This document shows positions 34,641 to 47,429 of a stretch of DNA of 64,000 nucleotides, in pieces (positions within the stretch are counted from its first letter, which is position 1; every line of letters starts with the position of its first letter). The position numbers were made by a program, and so were the translations under genes. The notes under the pieces were generated by a model that made no database searches, was not told the origin of the DNA, and saw only the letters and a list, made by a program, of their open reading frames with translations. Source of the DNA: Phragmites australis (Eukaryota; Streptophyta; Magnoliopsida; Poales; Poaceae); the NCBI RefSeq assembly GCF_958298935.1, contig NC_084922.1:47275458-47339457 (forward strand), written 5' to 3'.

Positions 34641-35382
34641 GAGCAACTCTAACTTATTCTCTATTTATGGTTCCTTATTTTCCTTAAAAGAGATTTTTCT
34701 ATTTATATTTCCTTTCCTATTTTTCAGTGTGCTCTAACCCATTTTTAAATTTTGCATTCATAATATCTATTTTATTAATATCTTGTAACTAACAAATAAT
34801 CGTTTTATATTTAAACGGTGTTATTTTATTTCCTTCCCTATTGCTCTTACAACGCGTATGTTTATATGGTAAGTGCTCTTATAACACGTGTTCTTGTGAG
34901 GTAACTGTTTTTACAATATGTATGTTTATGTGGAAATTGCTCTTACAACGTGTGTGCTTGTGTGATAACTGTTATTACAGATTCGTATACTTGTGAGGCA
35001 ATTGCTCTTATAGCGCATGTACTTGTGTGGTAACTGTTCTTGCAACGTATATGCTTGTGTGACAATTACTCGTATAAATTCTTACAACACGTGTGCTTAT
35101 AAGGTAACTGCTCTTATAACACGGGTGTTTGTGTGTTAACTGTTTGTACAACACGTATTTACCTGTCAGCCCTCACATACTCTCTCTCCCTCTCATATCC
35201 TCACCTACGCAAGAGCAATAACAGTTAGATAGGCAACCTCTCTCATTTGTTAGATGTGGAGAGCCAGAGAGGGTAAATAAATAAGAAGTTTTAAAATATA
35301 GAGTTGGATATATATATTTTTTTAATTACTTTTACTAAAATTTAGGATAGAGAGAGGAGTACGGAGCCGATTAGAGTTGCTC
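34641..35382. mobile_element. Tourist-like MITE carrying a minisatellite (TSD TTA)
   Basis: The termini GAGCAACTCTAA (34641-34652) and TTAGAGTTGCTC (35371-35382) are perfect 12-bp inverted repeats, flanked by TTA at 34638-34640 and 35383-35385. At 742 bp it is long for a Tourist element, because its centre holds a minisatellite of about 35-bp units. No ORF. Confidence 0.85.
34840..35165. repeat. ~35-bp minisatellite inside a MITE
   Basis: About nine diverged copies of a unit reading roughly GTAACTGCTCTTACAACACG followed by TGTGCTTGTGTG. Divergence between copies is high, so the array is old or evolved by repeated slippage. Confidence 0.8.
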
Positions 35383-35389
35383 TTACAAG

Positions 35390-37860
35390 TCTAGATTATA
35401 GTGTCTGAGCTCCAAAGGGAGAGAGGTATACATCGACCTTAAGCTACCAGGTAATGCAGGGAAGAAATCTTAATGAATGGAAGGCAGGTCACCGCCGAAG
35501 TCGCGCTGCTGCTCGCAACAGACATGCGAGAATTCAGTGGGAAGTTTGCTAGTGCAATCCACCAAGCATCAGCCGTGGTCCAGTCGACCAAGGTTTCCCA
35601 GCCACCCTTGTACTGAAAAATAATAGCACACGTTGTTCTCAAGTTTTAGGTGGTGTGATTGCCTTGCTGACGAGCTGAGCGTGGCGCACAGCTGCAACTC
35701 AGTGCGCAATAGGTCGGCCACCTAACGCAAATAGCTGGTTTCAACTTTCCCGACTCCGTCTACACAGAATGATCAGCTAGCTGCGTGAGGAACGGCTCGA
35801 TAACAAAGCATACAATTAACACCATCACTTTCAGGATGTGAAAGAATGTAATGAAAGGAGTTGTCAATTTTTACTATATAAAACACGAGATGGTTTTTAT
35901 ATCACCTCTTTCTATACTCTTATTCGGTCTAATAAACACTTTTAAAATTTAAATAATTTATTTATTTTTACTACCTATCCTCAACTTCCAACCTCCCGCC
36001 GTATTACTGACTACAAATTTAGAACTCGTTTTACTAATAAAAATAAATAAATAAATTAGTGAATAACCTCCTTCTATTTTTTATCTTATTTGAAATCAAA
36101 CTACGACATCGTTCTCGGTATATTCATTCGATAATACTCCTGTTACGCATCCATATCTATATACTTTGAGTTTTTATTTGATATTACTATATCTGATATT
36201 TATGTTTTTGTTACAACAAACGGACACTAAGCTAGTTGTGATTGTATGTGTCTGTTCTTGATCGAACAACTTTGGAGACGAGCATGACACGCTTATATTT
36301 CATTCTTTTTATTTGCTTATGTGATTTTCACCCGGTTATACCGATCTAGATATACATGTTGCTGGTATCTGAAGCACTGAAGAAAGTCAGGCGTGGGTAG
36401 GCTTTATGCCCTGCCGTTCAACATCCATTATTCAGGTGTGATATACTAGTAGAAATAGAATTAGGTGTCCGGTCAGCAAAGGTGATCAGCATTGACCGGC
36501 GTTGGGGAGAATCTGTGGACTCCGGTTGAAGCCGTTGTTTCGCCGCCTTTTCCTTTCACCGCGAGTGCACGAAGCCGGAAAGGCAGCGAGCAGGGAGGAT
36601 GACAATTGACAAGCTGAGCAAATCCATTGGACTGACGGTGACATGTTTGTCTTCAGGATTGGATAATAAACCTAACCTAATCCTTCAGAGAATCAGAGTT
36701 CAAAGCTCTGAAGAATAAACTATTGCGAAGGCAGGAAAAACCAAGGGAGCAAACATCTATGACATGTGAAAACATTCATTTGGGCAATTGATCGAGCACT
36801 GGCGGGCTCTGCTCTGCTCTGCGCCACAACGGAGTACCGATTCGTCGAGCCTGAACCGGTTTTTCGTTCTCTGAAGAAATCGAGCCTGAGTAGTTGCGGT
36901 TTGGCTGCCCCGTCTCACAGCAGACAGCAGCTTGCAATCTAGCACGGTAGCTCTTTACGCCCACAGAGAAGCCGGTCGATTGCTAAAAGCAACCAGAATT
37001 GAATAGCAGTGTTATCCGGGCACTAAGTATCAATTCGGATTCGGATGCTCGATTCGAAAAAAAATTAGACACACTAAATAAGAATTTAACTTAAATTTGA
37101 AGTATCCGATTCAGTAAAAATAAAAATAAACACCCACACCCAGGTAACATTATTGAATAGGTCCCAAATAAGCTATACCGCAAATAAGTTTAGACTTGGT
37201 TTAGAAATTATATCTCCACTCAAAATCCTCTAAGAAAACGACCCCACTAAAGAAAAAGGTATTCCACATTCTATCTTTGTTCGTCTAAAAAATTATACGT
37301 TTATAATTCCTAAAAAGTTTTATTTTAAGTTAGCAAAGTTTATTTTTCTAAATTCTAATGTGTTGTATGCTCTTGCTTCTGCAACAAAATGATATATACT
37401 CTCAGTACTTAACGGTTCTGATCTAGATCTACATACTGCCTCAAAGGCGGATCTTAAGGGGCTAGGTGGCTCCAGCTCCACTATCAACTGAAACTCTATT
37501 GAAGATTAGAGGCGGAGAAGATATAAGGAGAAAAAAAATGAAGGAGAAAGAGAGAGAGCATTCCTACTTACTGAATCTGCATTAGCCACTGTGTTATATG
37601 TTATGCCATGACGGGATTCAAAGTTGTATTTCTTATAATTCGGAAACTACCTCGGTTTAATGGATTACTCTGATGGCCTTAAAAAAATGTCTTTGTAGTT
37701 CACCGTGCACGTCTTGCACAAAGGTTTCTTCTAATATTTAGCTCAGTTTTTTTTTCACATTTCATTGAAAATTCGTTAAAAAATATTTCTTGCAGAGAGA
37801 CATTGCTATTTTTAAAATCAAAATACTAGAAAGAAAAAGGACGTTTTTCTTAAAAAGAGA
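35390..37860. other. Intergenic, no gene seen
   Basis: Contains AT-rich MITE-like sequence (35850-36230) and dispersed (AAAT)n-like runs near 36046. The small open frames on the minus strand at 35439-35642 and 36757-36964 match nothing and have no coding support. The final 100 bp lead into SRP72. Confidence 0.45.
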
Positions 37861-37936
37861 AAAATCGTGAGCTCGTTTTCTCGCACCGCGTGCTGCCCTC
37901 GTGAGCAGTCTCCTCCTCCTGCTAACCCACCTCCCG

Positions 37937-40900
37937 ATGCCGCCCAAATCGAAGGCGGCCGCCGCCGCGGAGCCGGTGGCTGTGGAGAACCTCTTCTCCG
38001 CGCTCCACCGCCACATCCAGGCTGGCGATTTCACCCAGGTCGTCAAGGTCGCGGACCAAGGTCAAGCACTCCTTCCCCCTTCGCGTCTCCAGTGTCCTGC
38101 CCTAACCTAACCCCTACTCGAATCTGACCCCCCGACTGGTTCCGCAGTTCTCAAGGCGGCGCCGGGGGACGAGGACGCGGTGCGATGCAAGGTGGTGGCG
38201 TACATCAAGTCCGACGAGACCGACAAGGCGCTCACCGCGATCCGCGCCGCCGAGCGCCTCCCCATCGACCTCAGCTACTGCAAGGTGATGCTAGTTGCCC
38301 CCTTTTACTCTTGGTGGCCCGGTGGATATAGGAGTGGTCAGATCTGTTTGTGCATATGTCCTGTAGTAAAATCTGGTGATTAGGATGATTAGGAAACGGA
38401 AGTTTCATTTGAAGAGCTTCCAATGTAGTTTAGTGCTGATTATATTGCAAACTGCTGATGCTGGCCAACGTAATTGTTGCATTGCATGCTATGAATCTGT
38501 GCTGTGCCAAAACTTACAATTCGTATGTTGGGAGAACTATATTGAGGGGAGGGGAGGCAAAATTATACATGCAGTCATCTGTGACGTACTGGCAAGAATA
38601 TTGATGGTTACGTAAGCTAAATATATGCAAAGAAGCTTATGTTTTATGTTATAATGCTTTAACTTAAATTTGAGGGATTTGATATTCCTGCGAGTCCAAC
38701 GCAAGAGATAGTATATATTTGGTATTTATTCATCTGTTCTAATAGTGCCCAGTGTAACTATTGTTCATATAAGATCCATCATCGCAAACATGCTCTTTGA
38801 ATCCTTAGTTGGAAAATGCAATCTAGCTTAAAAATCTTGACAGGATCAACTCTTTTAATTTTACTTTTTCATGCCATTATATTTATGGTTATCATACTTC
38901 TGTGAAGTCTTAGGTAAGGGTCCTGTTGGATTTAAGCAATAAATTACGTGCTGAAGTAAGATACGACTCAATTCAACATTGAGTGCGGATCTTTGCCTTT
39001 TCTTTCAGGTTCTTACTTATGTTTTATTTGTTTCTTTTTAGTAGTTTGTATTCAAACGTCTCATTACCAATTTTGACCAAACTTTACGTTGGGGCATCAT
39101 TATTTTTGTTACTAAAATAACAAATTGTGTGGTTGTACTAACTACCATTATTATTCAGGCCTACTGCTACTACAGGCAAAACAAACTGCAAGAAGCTCTG
39201 GAGCTTTTAAGAGGTCAAGAAGAAACTTCTGCTGTTCTCCAGCTGGAATCCCAGATTTTTTACCGGCTAGGAAGAATGAATGATTGCATGAGTAGCTATG
39301 AGAAGCTTCAAAAATTTAAGACTGACTCAATGGATCTGAAGATTAATATCATTGCTGCTCTGGTTGCTGCTGGAAGGGCTTCTGAAGTTCAGGCAACTAT
39401 GATTGCACAAAAGGTTGATCTTACCACGAGAGCACTCAGGGATGCTCGTAGCTTTGAGCTTGCATACAATTCTGCTTGCTCCTTGATAGAAAACAAGAAG
39501 TATTCAGAAGCTAAAGAGCAGTTGGACTTGGCTAAAAGGTGATTTTGCTGGTGAACAGATAGCTATAATGCATGCGTCCATTCTGTTTAATGAACAAATC
39601 CATTCATACCACATCCCTTTTAATATTGTTAGCTTGATAATTTAAAAAATCTTTTTTTTTCATAGGTTAACTACTTTAACTCTTTCAGTTAAGTTACCTT
39701 GACATGAGATCAAGGAATGGCTAAAATGTTCTTTTGCAATCCCAGATATTTTATTGTTGGAGAGGCCTCTCAACTAGTGAAGTTTTGCAAGATCTATATC
39801 ATCCTTGGCCAGTCTTTAAGCTTACACTGTTAGCTCGATTATAATTTTCTTCTTGTTTGTACTTCAGAATTGGGAAAGAAGAGCTTATGGTGGAAGATTA
39901 TGCGGATGACGAGATTGAATATGAACTGGCTCCTGTTTCTGCTCAGCTTGCGTATGTGCAGCAGGTAAAAAATCTGTGGAATTTCTCTAAAATAAATTCC
40001 AATCTTTATTCTATTAACAACTTCATCGTATTTTCAGCTACAAGGACAATCTCAAGCAGCTATGCAAACCTATGTTAATATGCTAAATGGGAAAACAGGG
40101 GATCTATCATCACTTGCTGTGGCAACAACAAACCTTATTTCACTAAAAGGTACAAAAGATGCTGCAGATAGCTTGAGGAAGCTTGACCGGCTTATTGATA
40201 AATCTACTTCTCCAAACCAGTTGCAACTTAGTGAAAGCCTTGACTTCAAGTTATCTCCAAGGCAAAAGGAAGCCCTGTATTCTGCTCGTGTTCTTTTACT
40301 CCTCCATGCAAATAAAACCGACCAGGTTTGTTTCTGCAAAGTTGATTCATGTCTCGCTTCCCTTTTCTGAAGTGATCACCTGTTTGATTTATTTTTAGTG
40401 CGGAGTGTACTAAGTTCTATGCTTTTATTTTTGTTTGGTTCTAATCTATTACTAATCCAGAATCATTCTGCTATTTGAATTTCGTCTCACATACTTGTGA
40501 CATTTCTAAATCTTCTTTCAGTAAGAATTTCTGATGAATTTACCCCTAGCAGTGATGTATAATATCAAATTGTTGTTTTTGACTTAAGAAATGAGGAATG
40601 ATCGTTGGATTGCAGACTGGTGGGAAAGGTCTGTTACTAAATTGGATTTGTCGCATACACATCCTGAACCTCTAGCCTAACGTTTTAGCAAGGATATCCC
40701 TACAAATTTTCAGTTGCAATTGACCATAGCTTGTTTGCTTTCATTGGTATTATTGAGCTTCAGTGTTGTTGATTCAGTTAACATTCAACATGATCATGGT
40801 CGGTATGATAACTGTTTGATAGTAAAATGACCACCATCAATAAGATTGCCCTTGCATAACTCTATAGTCTATATAATCACTCTTTCATAGGAAAATGATC

Positions 40901-41998
40901 ATTATCAATATAACCAGGGCACTTTCTAAGGTGATAGTCTTTTAGTGATTGCTCGTTTCTGTTTCCTAGACATGTTCTATTGCTTGAATTTATGTTTTGT
41001 TTCGTAGGGCAGATTAACTGGGATTGATGGTATCTTGTTTTTTTCAGGCACATGAGTTGGTGAGTGGACTGCTTGGTATGTTTCGAGATAGTGTATTCCC
41101 TGTTTTACTTCAAGCTGCTGTTCATGTGAGAGAAAAGAAGGTTCAGAAAGCTGAAGAAGTTCTTAGACAGTATGCTGAGAAGCATCCTGAGAATTCTAAA
41201 GGGGTTCTCCTTGCACTTGCTCAGATTGCTGCTAGTGCCAACCATTTTCAGCTTGCTGCTGACTCACTGTCTAAAATACCTGACATCCAGCATATGCCTG
41301 CTACAGTTGCTACACTAGTAGCTCTAAAAGAGCGTCTAAGTGACTCCAATGCTGCTGCTTCTGTACTTGATTCTGCTATCCAGTGGTGGGAAAATTCCAT
41401 GACTGAGGATAACAAATTAGATGTGTTTATGCGGGAGGCTGCTACGTTTAAGCTCAACCATGGACGTGATGAAGAGGCCTGTCTTTTGTACGAGGAACTT
41501 GTAAAGAGCCATGGAAGCATCGATGCTTTGGCTGGGCTAGTAACAACTTCAGCACGCACTAACCTGGAGAAGGCTGAACAATACGAGAAAAAGCTGAAGC
41601 CATTGCCAGGTCTTAAGGCAATTAATGTTGAGAGCTTGGAGAAGACATCTGGTGCAAGGAATGTGGACATGAAGGTAGACGTTCCCGAAGAAGTGAAGAA
41701 ACAAAAGGCAAAGAAGAGGAAGCGGAAGCCTAGATACCCGAAAGGCTTCGATCCAGTGAACCCAGGGCCACCACCAGATCCTGAGAGATGGCTGCCCAAG
41801 AGAGAGAGGTCGAGTTACCGTCCAAAGAGGAAGGATAAGAGGGCTCAGGTCAGAGGTGCTCAAGGAGCTGTGACCAGAGAGAAGCATGATTCATTAGGGA
41901 CAGCGGCTGCAAATTCCAGTTTATCGAAAAGCCCAGCGGCAAGTACTGATCAGCCAAAGGCTTCCAACAAATCCAGGAGGAAGAAGTCGAGGCCTTAG
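37937..41998 (+). CDS. SRP72: Signal recognition particle subunit SRP72
   Basis: SRP72 is part of the cytosolic signal recognition particle. With SRP68 it binds 7SL RNA and supports docking of ribosome-nascent chain complexes at the ER. I assign six exons: 37937-38060, 38148-38284, 39159-39538, 39868-39964, 40038-40325 and 41048-41998. All junctions are GT-AG with phases that join, giving 658 residues, the usual plant length. Residues 1-500 are helical repeats of TPR type (for example AYCYYRQNKLQEALELLRGQ, LAYNSACSLIENKKYSEAKE, EEVLRQYAEKHPENS). The Lys/Arg-rich tail from about residue 560 holds KKRKRKPRYPKGFDP and PDPERWLPKRERSSYRPKR, the conserved SRP72 RNA-binding motif. The ATG begins MPPKSKAAAA. 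Nothing is broken, so the gene is probably active. Confidence 0.95.
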
Positions 41999-42780
41999 TT
42001 GACCGATTTTTTTAGATACAACAAGTTGACTGTGCAAAATGATATGCTCATTTACCTTCTTGACTTGCAATTTTGGGTTGGATTGCATTCAATTACTGAT
42101 TTGCTTTGCTTTTACAGTCATGTTTGAAGCGACTGAGACGGTTGAAAATTTTGTTGAGATGTGTCGCGATGGGATGTCCCAGTAGGGTCCTGTTTTTTTT
42201 TACATGTTACTGAATTATCCATTTTAGTCACTTCATGCATGCATATGCTCCGACGGCATTATATTAAATACTAACCGGTACCCAGCTGGTTGGCCAAAAA
42301 TCAGTTTCAGAAACGCTGCTTCACTGCATGCGGCATGTACATACGGTTACATCTTTCCTTTGCGAGGATACATACGAGTTCATCTATTGTCACTACTGTC
42401 AAATGAGCATTTGAAATCGATGCAACCTTGCAATATTCAAAGAAATTGATCCATCTTCTAATTACTGTAATGCACTTTGAAATCCCAAAGCATTTTGGAT
42501 AGGTTGGATAGTGCATATGTCCACATATAAACGTGGGAGGCTGGAGAGGCATTTGTCCGTGCTTGCTTCCTTGAAAAATAAATTCCCAAGCACACTCGCA
42601 AGTCCCACCCAAAGGCAAACTGCAACACTTTGTTCGCCGTCCGTCGCTCAGCCACAACGGAGCGCTTTCCGAGCCAGCGAGCTGATGCACGGGCATCGGG
42701 GCATGGTCTGCACCCGCAATCTCCCCTCCTCGCCCTTCGCCGCCGGCTTCCCCTCCTACCGGCGACTCACCGGTGCGCTT

Positions 42781-42832
42781 CCCCCGCTCTTCCCACACCT
42801 CCCCGTCCCCGCTCTTCCCACACCTCCCCGTT
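42781..42832. repeat. 26-bp tandem duplication
   Basis: CCCGCTCTTCCCACACCTCC followed by CCGT occurs twice in a row in the GC-rich leader of the next gene. It makes the reading frame of the leader length-sensitive. Confidence 0.8.
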
Positions 42833-42898
42833 GCGTACAGAGGAGATTGTGACTCGGTCGGTTTGCTCCAGCAACCTCTCGCGGTCGGGGCGCTCCCG

Positions 42899-44274
42899 AT
42901 GCACGGCCCGCGTCCTCCGCCGGGAGTAGTTCATTCGCCGCCTCGTCTCTGCCGCGTCTCAGAACGGTAACACTAACTCATGTTCTTTTCTTTTTTTTTT
43001 TGCAGCATTTCTCTGTTGGCTTTTCTCACTTTTTTTGTTGGGTACTGTACTTCTTCCGAGTAGAATGGTAAATCCTCTATCAATTATATGGCAACTGGTT
43101 GGTCGATATGCCAAAATCTCAATCTATGAAAAGATACGGGTTCATTTAGAATTTGTCTGGCAGAAGTAAATACATGTGTGCTTATACGTCAATGTTATTG
43201 ATGACGCATTTCGATCAGGCTTAGTCATTATTTTTTTTTCTTTTGAATCAAGGTAAGCAATGAGGCATAGCCATCAAAATGCCCAAAGAAAACTTCAGTT
43301 ATAATTCTTCTTAGGAACTGGATGTAAGTGGAATGCTAGTCATCCTCACTGACCGAACTATATATGCGTTCAGCAGGGCAGCAAGAGAACAGGGGCATGG
43401 CACCCAAAAGTGATTGGAAATGAGAGAGAGGTCATTGTTAGCGGCAGTAGGACTTCTTCGAAGCGATTCACGTGGAGCAAAGAGAGGACCAAGTTCCTCA
43501 CCAATTACTTGATGGAACAGGCTTCAGATGCTAAGGGAAAAGATGCATTGTTCAGGGAGGATACTCTGGTAGAAGCTGCAGAGGCTGTTTCTCGGCAGTT
43601 TCAGCGGGAGTGCGTCGTCGCCGATGTGCAAAGGAGATTGACAACTCTGAGGGAGAAATGGCGAAGGATAGAGAAGATGAAAGCCCTTAGTTCTGCGTCA
43701 TGGGAACGTGCTACTAGGACGATAAGCATGCGACAAGATGATAACCAGCAGTATGCCATGGTAATGGGAATATAAAAAACTCCTCTTGTTTTGCAGTAAA
43801 TCTCACGCTTAAGTATCAACGGCTAAATTTATTTGTTACTTTGCAATGAAGGTTCATCCGAAGGATTCAGGGTTGCTGAATAGGCCTATTGAAGATTATG
43901 ATGAGCTTTCTTTCATCTTCAGTGATGAATATGATCCATCAGCAGATGAAATTCAATTGAAAAAGGACCAAAACGCCCATTCTGTTGATAGTAAGATATT
44001 TGACGATCCCATGGAGCAGAAGACAGCTAGTGAGGACATCGGCTACTTAGTTCTGAAGATTGGGGAGTTAATAGATGCTCTAAAAAGCTTAAAGCCCAGA
44101 GACTTCGCCGACGACTTGTGGAAAGCAGTTACAGCTTGCGGTTACAACGAGAGGATGTCAATCACCGCATTCGAGTATTTTCTGAAGAACGAGGTTGAAG
44201 GGAAGATTTTCCTTGTGCGTAGCCCAGACCTTCGCAAGGATTGGCTAGTTAAGTTCTTCTCTAGCCTTCTGTGA
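42899..44274 (+). CDS. Myb/SANT-like DNA-binding protein (PF12776-type)
   Basis: Exons are inferred at 42899-42966, 43382-43760 and 43852-44274, giving 289 residues with matching phases. The middle exon carries the Myb/SANT-like fold: RFTWSKERTKFLTNYLMEQ, VEAAEAVSRQFQREC, VADVQRRLTTLREKWRRIEK and LSSASWERATRTISM. The third exon continues with VHPKDSGLLNRPIEDYDELS, equivalent to the 'HPxAxxxRxKPixxYdxL' end of the family domain. A C-terminal region follows (TACGYNERMSITAFEYFLKN). Such nuclear proteins are often transposase-derived. The core (43390-44274) is solid. The first exon and the ATG at 42899 are less certain, because an acceptor 4-10 bp upstream would shift the frame. Confidence 0.78.
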
Positions 44275-44499
44275 CCATTCTTGATCTGTTCTATCCAGCA
44301 GTTTAGCCACTTTACTCATTTTATTAGGAACCGCACTTCAATTTTTCAAATGACGAGTATCATTGTGGAAGCTCTGATGAATGTATGGACAGAAAATAGC
44401 CTCAGCACACAAGTACAATGGTAAAATGAAATTCAGATGACGAATTCTTTTATTCTTCAAATTCGAGTCAGGAAAAATACAAAGTCTCAAACATTCATC

Positions 44500-44511
44500 A
44501 ACTGCAAGAAG
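44500..44511. repeat. LINE target duplication, left copy
   Basis: AACTGCAAGAAG; the right copy AACTGCGAGAAG lies at 45137-45148 just after the poly(A) tail, with one mismatch. Confidence 0.85.
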
Positions 44512-45136
44512 GCTCTTGTGCGTTCAAATTCGTCGGCAGCGCCACGGTCTGCAGGCGAATGGCTCTTGTGCGTTCTGTTTCCAACTTCCTGAGACGACGG
44601 ACCACTTGCTTCTCCAGTGTGTCTGGGCGAGGGAAATTTGGTGGCGACTTCTAGGAGTTTAACCTCCTCTAGATCATCCGTCTTTTTGTGACTGATGGCT
44701 CGACTTGAGAGGTAGAGTTGCAAGGGATCTGCGCCGTGGTTTGGACTCTCTTATCCTCCTAGCTACTTGGACAATTTGGGTGACGCGTAACAACATCGTG
44801 TTCAATAATAGCCGTTTTTCTACCGCATCAATGTCGGCTTCCATCTGGAGAGCGGCAGAGCAATGGTGCGCAGCCGGAGCGGTTCACCTTGCTACGCTTC
44901 TGGCTCACTTGCGTAGATTTTAGTCAGTTTTATAATCTATGCAGTGCGCTATAGCTGGCTGGTTCTTGTTGCTTACCTCCCTGTATTTTTTCCCTCTTTC
45001 TTCTTTCTTTCTTCTTCTGTGGACCTAAGGGTCTGCTGTATCTAATCTCTAAAAACTTGGCTTGCTACCGGATCTTTCTTCCGGGTCTTCCTTAATGCAA
45101 AGATACGCACATCTCCTGCGTATTCTAGAAAAAAAA
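44512..45136 (+). mobile_element. 5'-truncated LINE (zf-RVT end) with poly(A)
   Basis: A 625-bp LINE 3' end. The conceptual translation begins near CAFCFQLPETTDHLLLQCVW and AREIWWRLL, the zinc-binding (zf-RVT) tail that follows LINE reverse transcriptase. It continues LDSLILLATWTIWVTRNNIV and SIWRAAEQWCAAGAVHLATL to a stop at 44921-44923, with at least one frameshift between. A 3' UTR and an A-run end at about 45136. The 12-bp flanking duplication shows target-primed reverse transcription. It landed between the 3' ends of the convergent Myb-like and RPC4 genes and cannot move on its own. Confidence 0.9.
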
Positions 45137-45266
45137 AACTGCGAGAAGCAGTCCTTTTAAAGGTTTACTTAGTACAACCACAACAAGCACATGTACAACT
45201 GCACAACTACTAGCCTACAGAATATATGCAAAGCTGCTACAATTGCTACAGATCACAACCTAACCC

Positions 45267-46950
45267 CTAATTGCCATTCAACAAAGAATCCACATCTGGA
45301 GTCACAATAACATGGTGATTCTCTATCTCCCCAAGTAAGCAACAATGTCTCTCTCTTGTGTTCAGAGCTACTGCATGTTGCACCATCTTGCTCTCCACTC
45401 CCGGGTTTACCTGCAGAAGAACTTAAGCATCATATATATATGCAATATCTTGCTAAGCTCTGAAGGGGGAGAAAAAAAGATGAGAAAGTTCTGCACTAAC
45501 ATCAAACATGACATCTCCTATCTTCATTTTGATCTTGCCGCTCTTGTATACCAGCATTTTGCCCAAATAACCCTGTGGCAACTGCTGCAGGTTGGATCCT
45601 TCTTTCACCTCCTTGCCGGTGATCTTTCCTTTCCTTTCAATTACACTGGACCTTCTTGGCAAAGGAAGAGATTTTGGGAGCTGGAAGAGAAACATTCTTT
45701 CTTTGCTATCTTGTGCCTGTTGTTCCAAATTGTAAGCGAAACACGTGAGTATCAGACAAAATGAATGTAACTTTGGAGAGCTCAGAGGTTCATACGAGCA
45801 AATTAAGCTCCTCTGGTGGACGTGTTGAAGCTTCGCATTCAGTTGAACTTGGCTGAGTCTCCTGAAACTCAACATTGTCATCATCGTCATCATCATCACT
45901 TTTTTCGTTGTAAAACATTCCTGACAAGAGTTGAATATTCACGTGGAATTTTAATGGAATGTACTGTTCAGAACAATGCAACTTACAGAGCCTCAAATTT
46001 ACCTGGACTAACAGTAACAGGAAAGGCTTTGGGAATTTGTGGTGCCTTCTTTTTCATAGCAACAGCCAACAAGACAAGAAAAAGGTACATAATACAAGTC
46101 ATAAGTCTGTCAAGAAAAGGACATGGGATGTTTTCTAACAGAGCAAGGTTGAAACTTGAGATTTTTGCCATCTTGGGGCACTCACCGACTGATTTTGCTT
46201 GTGCACTCCTGATTGTGGCGGTGACAAGCTAACAGCAGCTGCAGAAGGTGGTGCCGAGGGGGAATTCTGTGTTGAGCGTTCGTCTGGAAATAATGTAGAC
46301 TCTTTGAGATTACTGAATGTATGACAGTACAACCCATGATATTATATGCATTGTTCTGATCTGATTGAAACGCTTGTTGCTCCTAAATCTTAAAAACCGC
46401 CTGATAATAAGATCTCGGTGCACGTGTGGCAGTAAATACCCTTTGTATTTGGCGAAGTTTTTGCAGCCACTTGGCGAGTCTGAAAAGAACAAACATAAGT
46501 TCAGCCATGGAAAGGAATGCTATTTTCCCCCTCCTAAGAAAACGATACAATACTATCTGACATCAAGACACAACAATTGGATAATCAGTTACCCTTAGTA
46601 TCTTCATCAACTCTTCATCAATTGGTTTAGGTTCTTCCTGCTGTGGCCTGAAACAGCAGAATATGTTCCACTAAATATTGACTGTAAGACTCTAGCTAGA
46701 AAAGACTAGAGAGATACTATTAGCAGCTAAATAGAAATTACTTTTCTGTAGTCAATTTCTTCGGCTTCTGCGGTGGCACTTTTGGTTTGAACTTAAGCTT
46801 CTGAAGGGATTGTGAAAAAGAAATACAGAAAGACGTTAACGCAGAGTATAATTCTTGACAATTCTCTGTACTATAAAAAGAATATTGGTGAACCACCTTG
46901 GTAGGACGGCGAACTGGACGATTTCTCTTGGAGCTACCATCTGCATCCAT
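45267..46950 (-). CDS. RPC4: RNA polymerase III subunit RPC4 (POLR3D/RPC53)
   Basis: RPC4 forms, with RPC5, the TFIIF-like heterodimer of nuclear RNA polymerase III, which transcribes tRNA and 5S genes. Nine minus-strand exons are inferred: 46950-46897, 46800-46742, 46647-46593, 46479-46424, 46312-46186, 46045-46003, 45920-45796, 45716-45501 and 45410-45267, giving 292 residues with all phases compatible. Diagnostic features are a basic N-terminus (MDADGSSKRNRPVRRPTK, KLKFKPKVPPQKPKK), an acidic Asp run in exon 7, FLFQLPKSLPLPR, and the C-terminal signature GYLGKMLVYKSGKIKMKIG, FDVNPG and VALNTRERHCCLLGEI. It ends VTPDVDSLLNGN. The donor of exon 4 (CACAC/GTGCAC) was chosen because it keeps the frame and is the weakest junction. 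A leader intron probably ends at 46970. Confidence 0.9.
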
Positions 46951-46970
46951 TTCTGTTTAATCTGTCATAA

Positions 46971-47370
46971 GAAATTAAGAATTAAGAGCATAAGCACTTG
47001 ATCAGTGAGTCAGTGATGAGTAATTGATTAGTATCTTCTATTGCCCAACTACATGCTTTCCTGTCTCACTACCAGTCTGAGGAATTTTAAGCCTTCTGTA
47101 CCTCTCAGTCCTGTCAGCAATTCTTTCAACCTTCGTCAGGAACCTTCTTATAATTACACAGTCAGAATTATGGCCATACTTCTGTGCAATTCATGTAGGT
47201 TTTAAAAGGATCTGTGCACTTCACCTACAAGGCTATACAATCTCCCTCCTCCCAAAACCACTGTTCGTCCAAAATTGACTGAGCTATCTGGTTCTGGCAA
47301 GAAAGCAAGACACACCAAAAACGACGTCTTTGCCCTAGCACAAGTGCCTCTCGAGAGCAAGAAAGCTAAC
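46971..47370 (-). other. Probable leader intron of RPC4
   Basis: On the minus strand a CAG acceptor lies 20 bp before the ATG, and a donor-like GAAGAG/GTTAGC lies near 47371. This gives an inferred intron of about 400 bp in the 5' UTR. The upstream exon would lie at about 47371-47500. Confidence 0.4.
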
Positions 47371-47429
47371 CTCTTCCCTCTGCACCCATGAATTCCGAAC
47401 TGGTCTAGGGCTCGCACAGCCATGAAACC

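Noticed and set aside
41248..41799. 183-codon minus-strand frame opposite the last SRP72 exon
   Set aside because: Antisense shadow of a conserved exon.
45345..45764. 139-codon plus-strand frame
   Set aside because: Runs antisense across RPC4 exons 8 and 9 and the intron between them.
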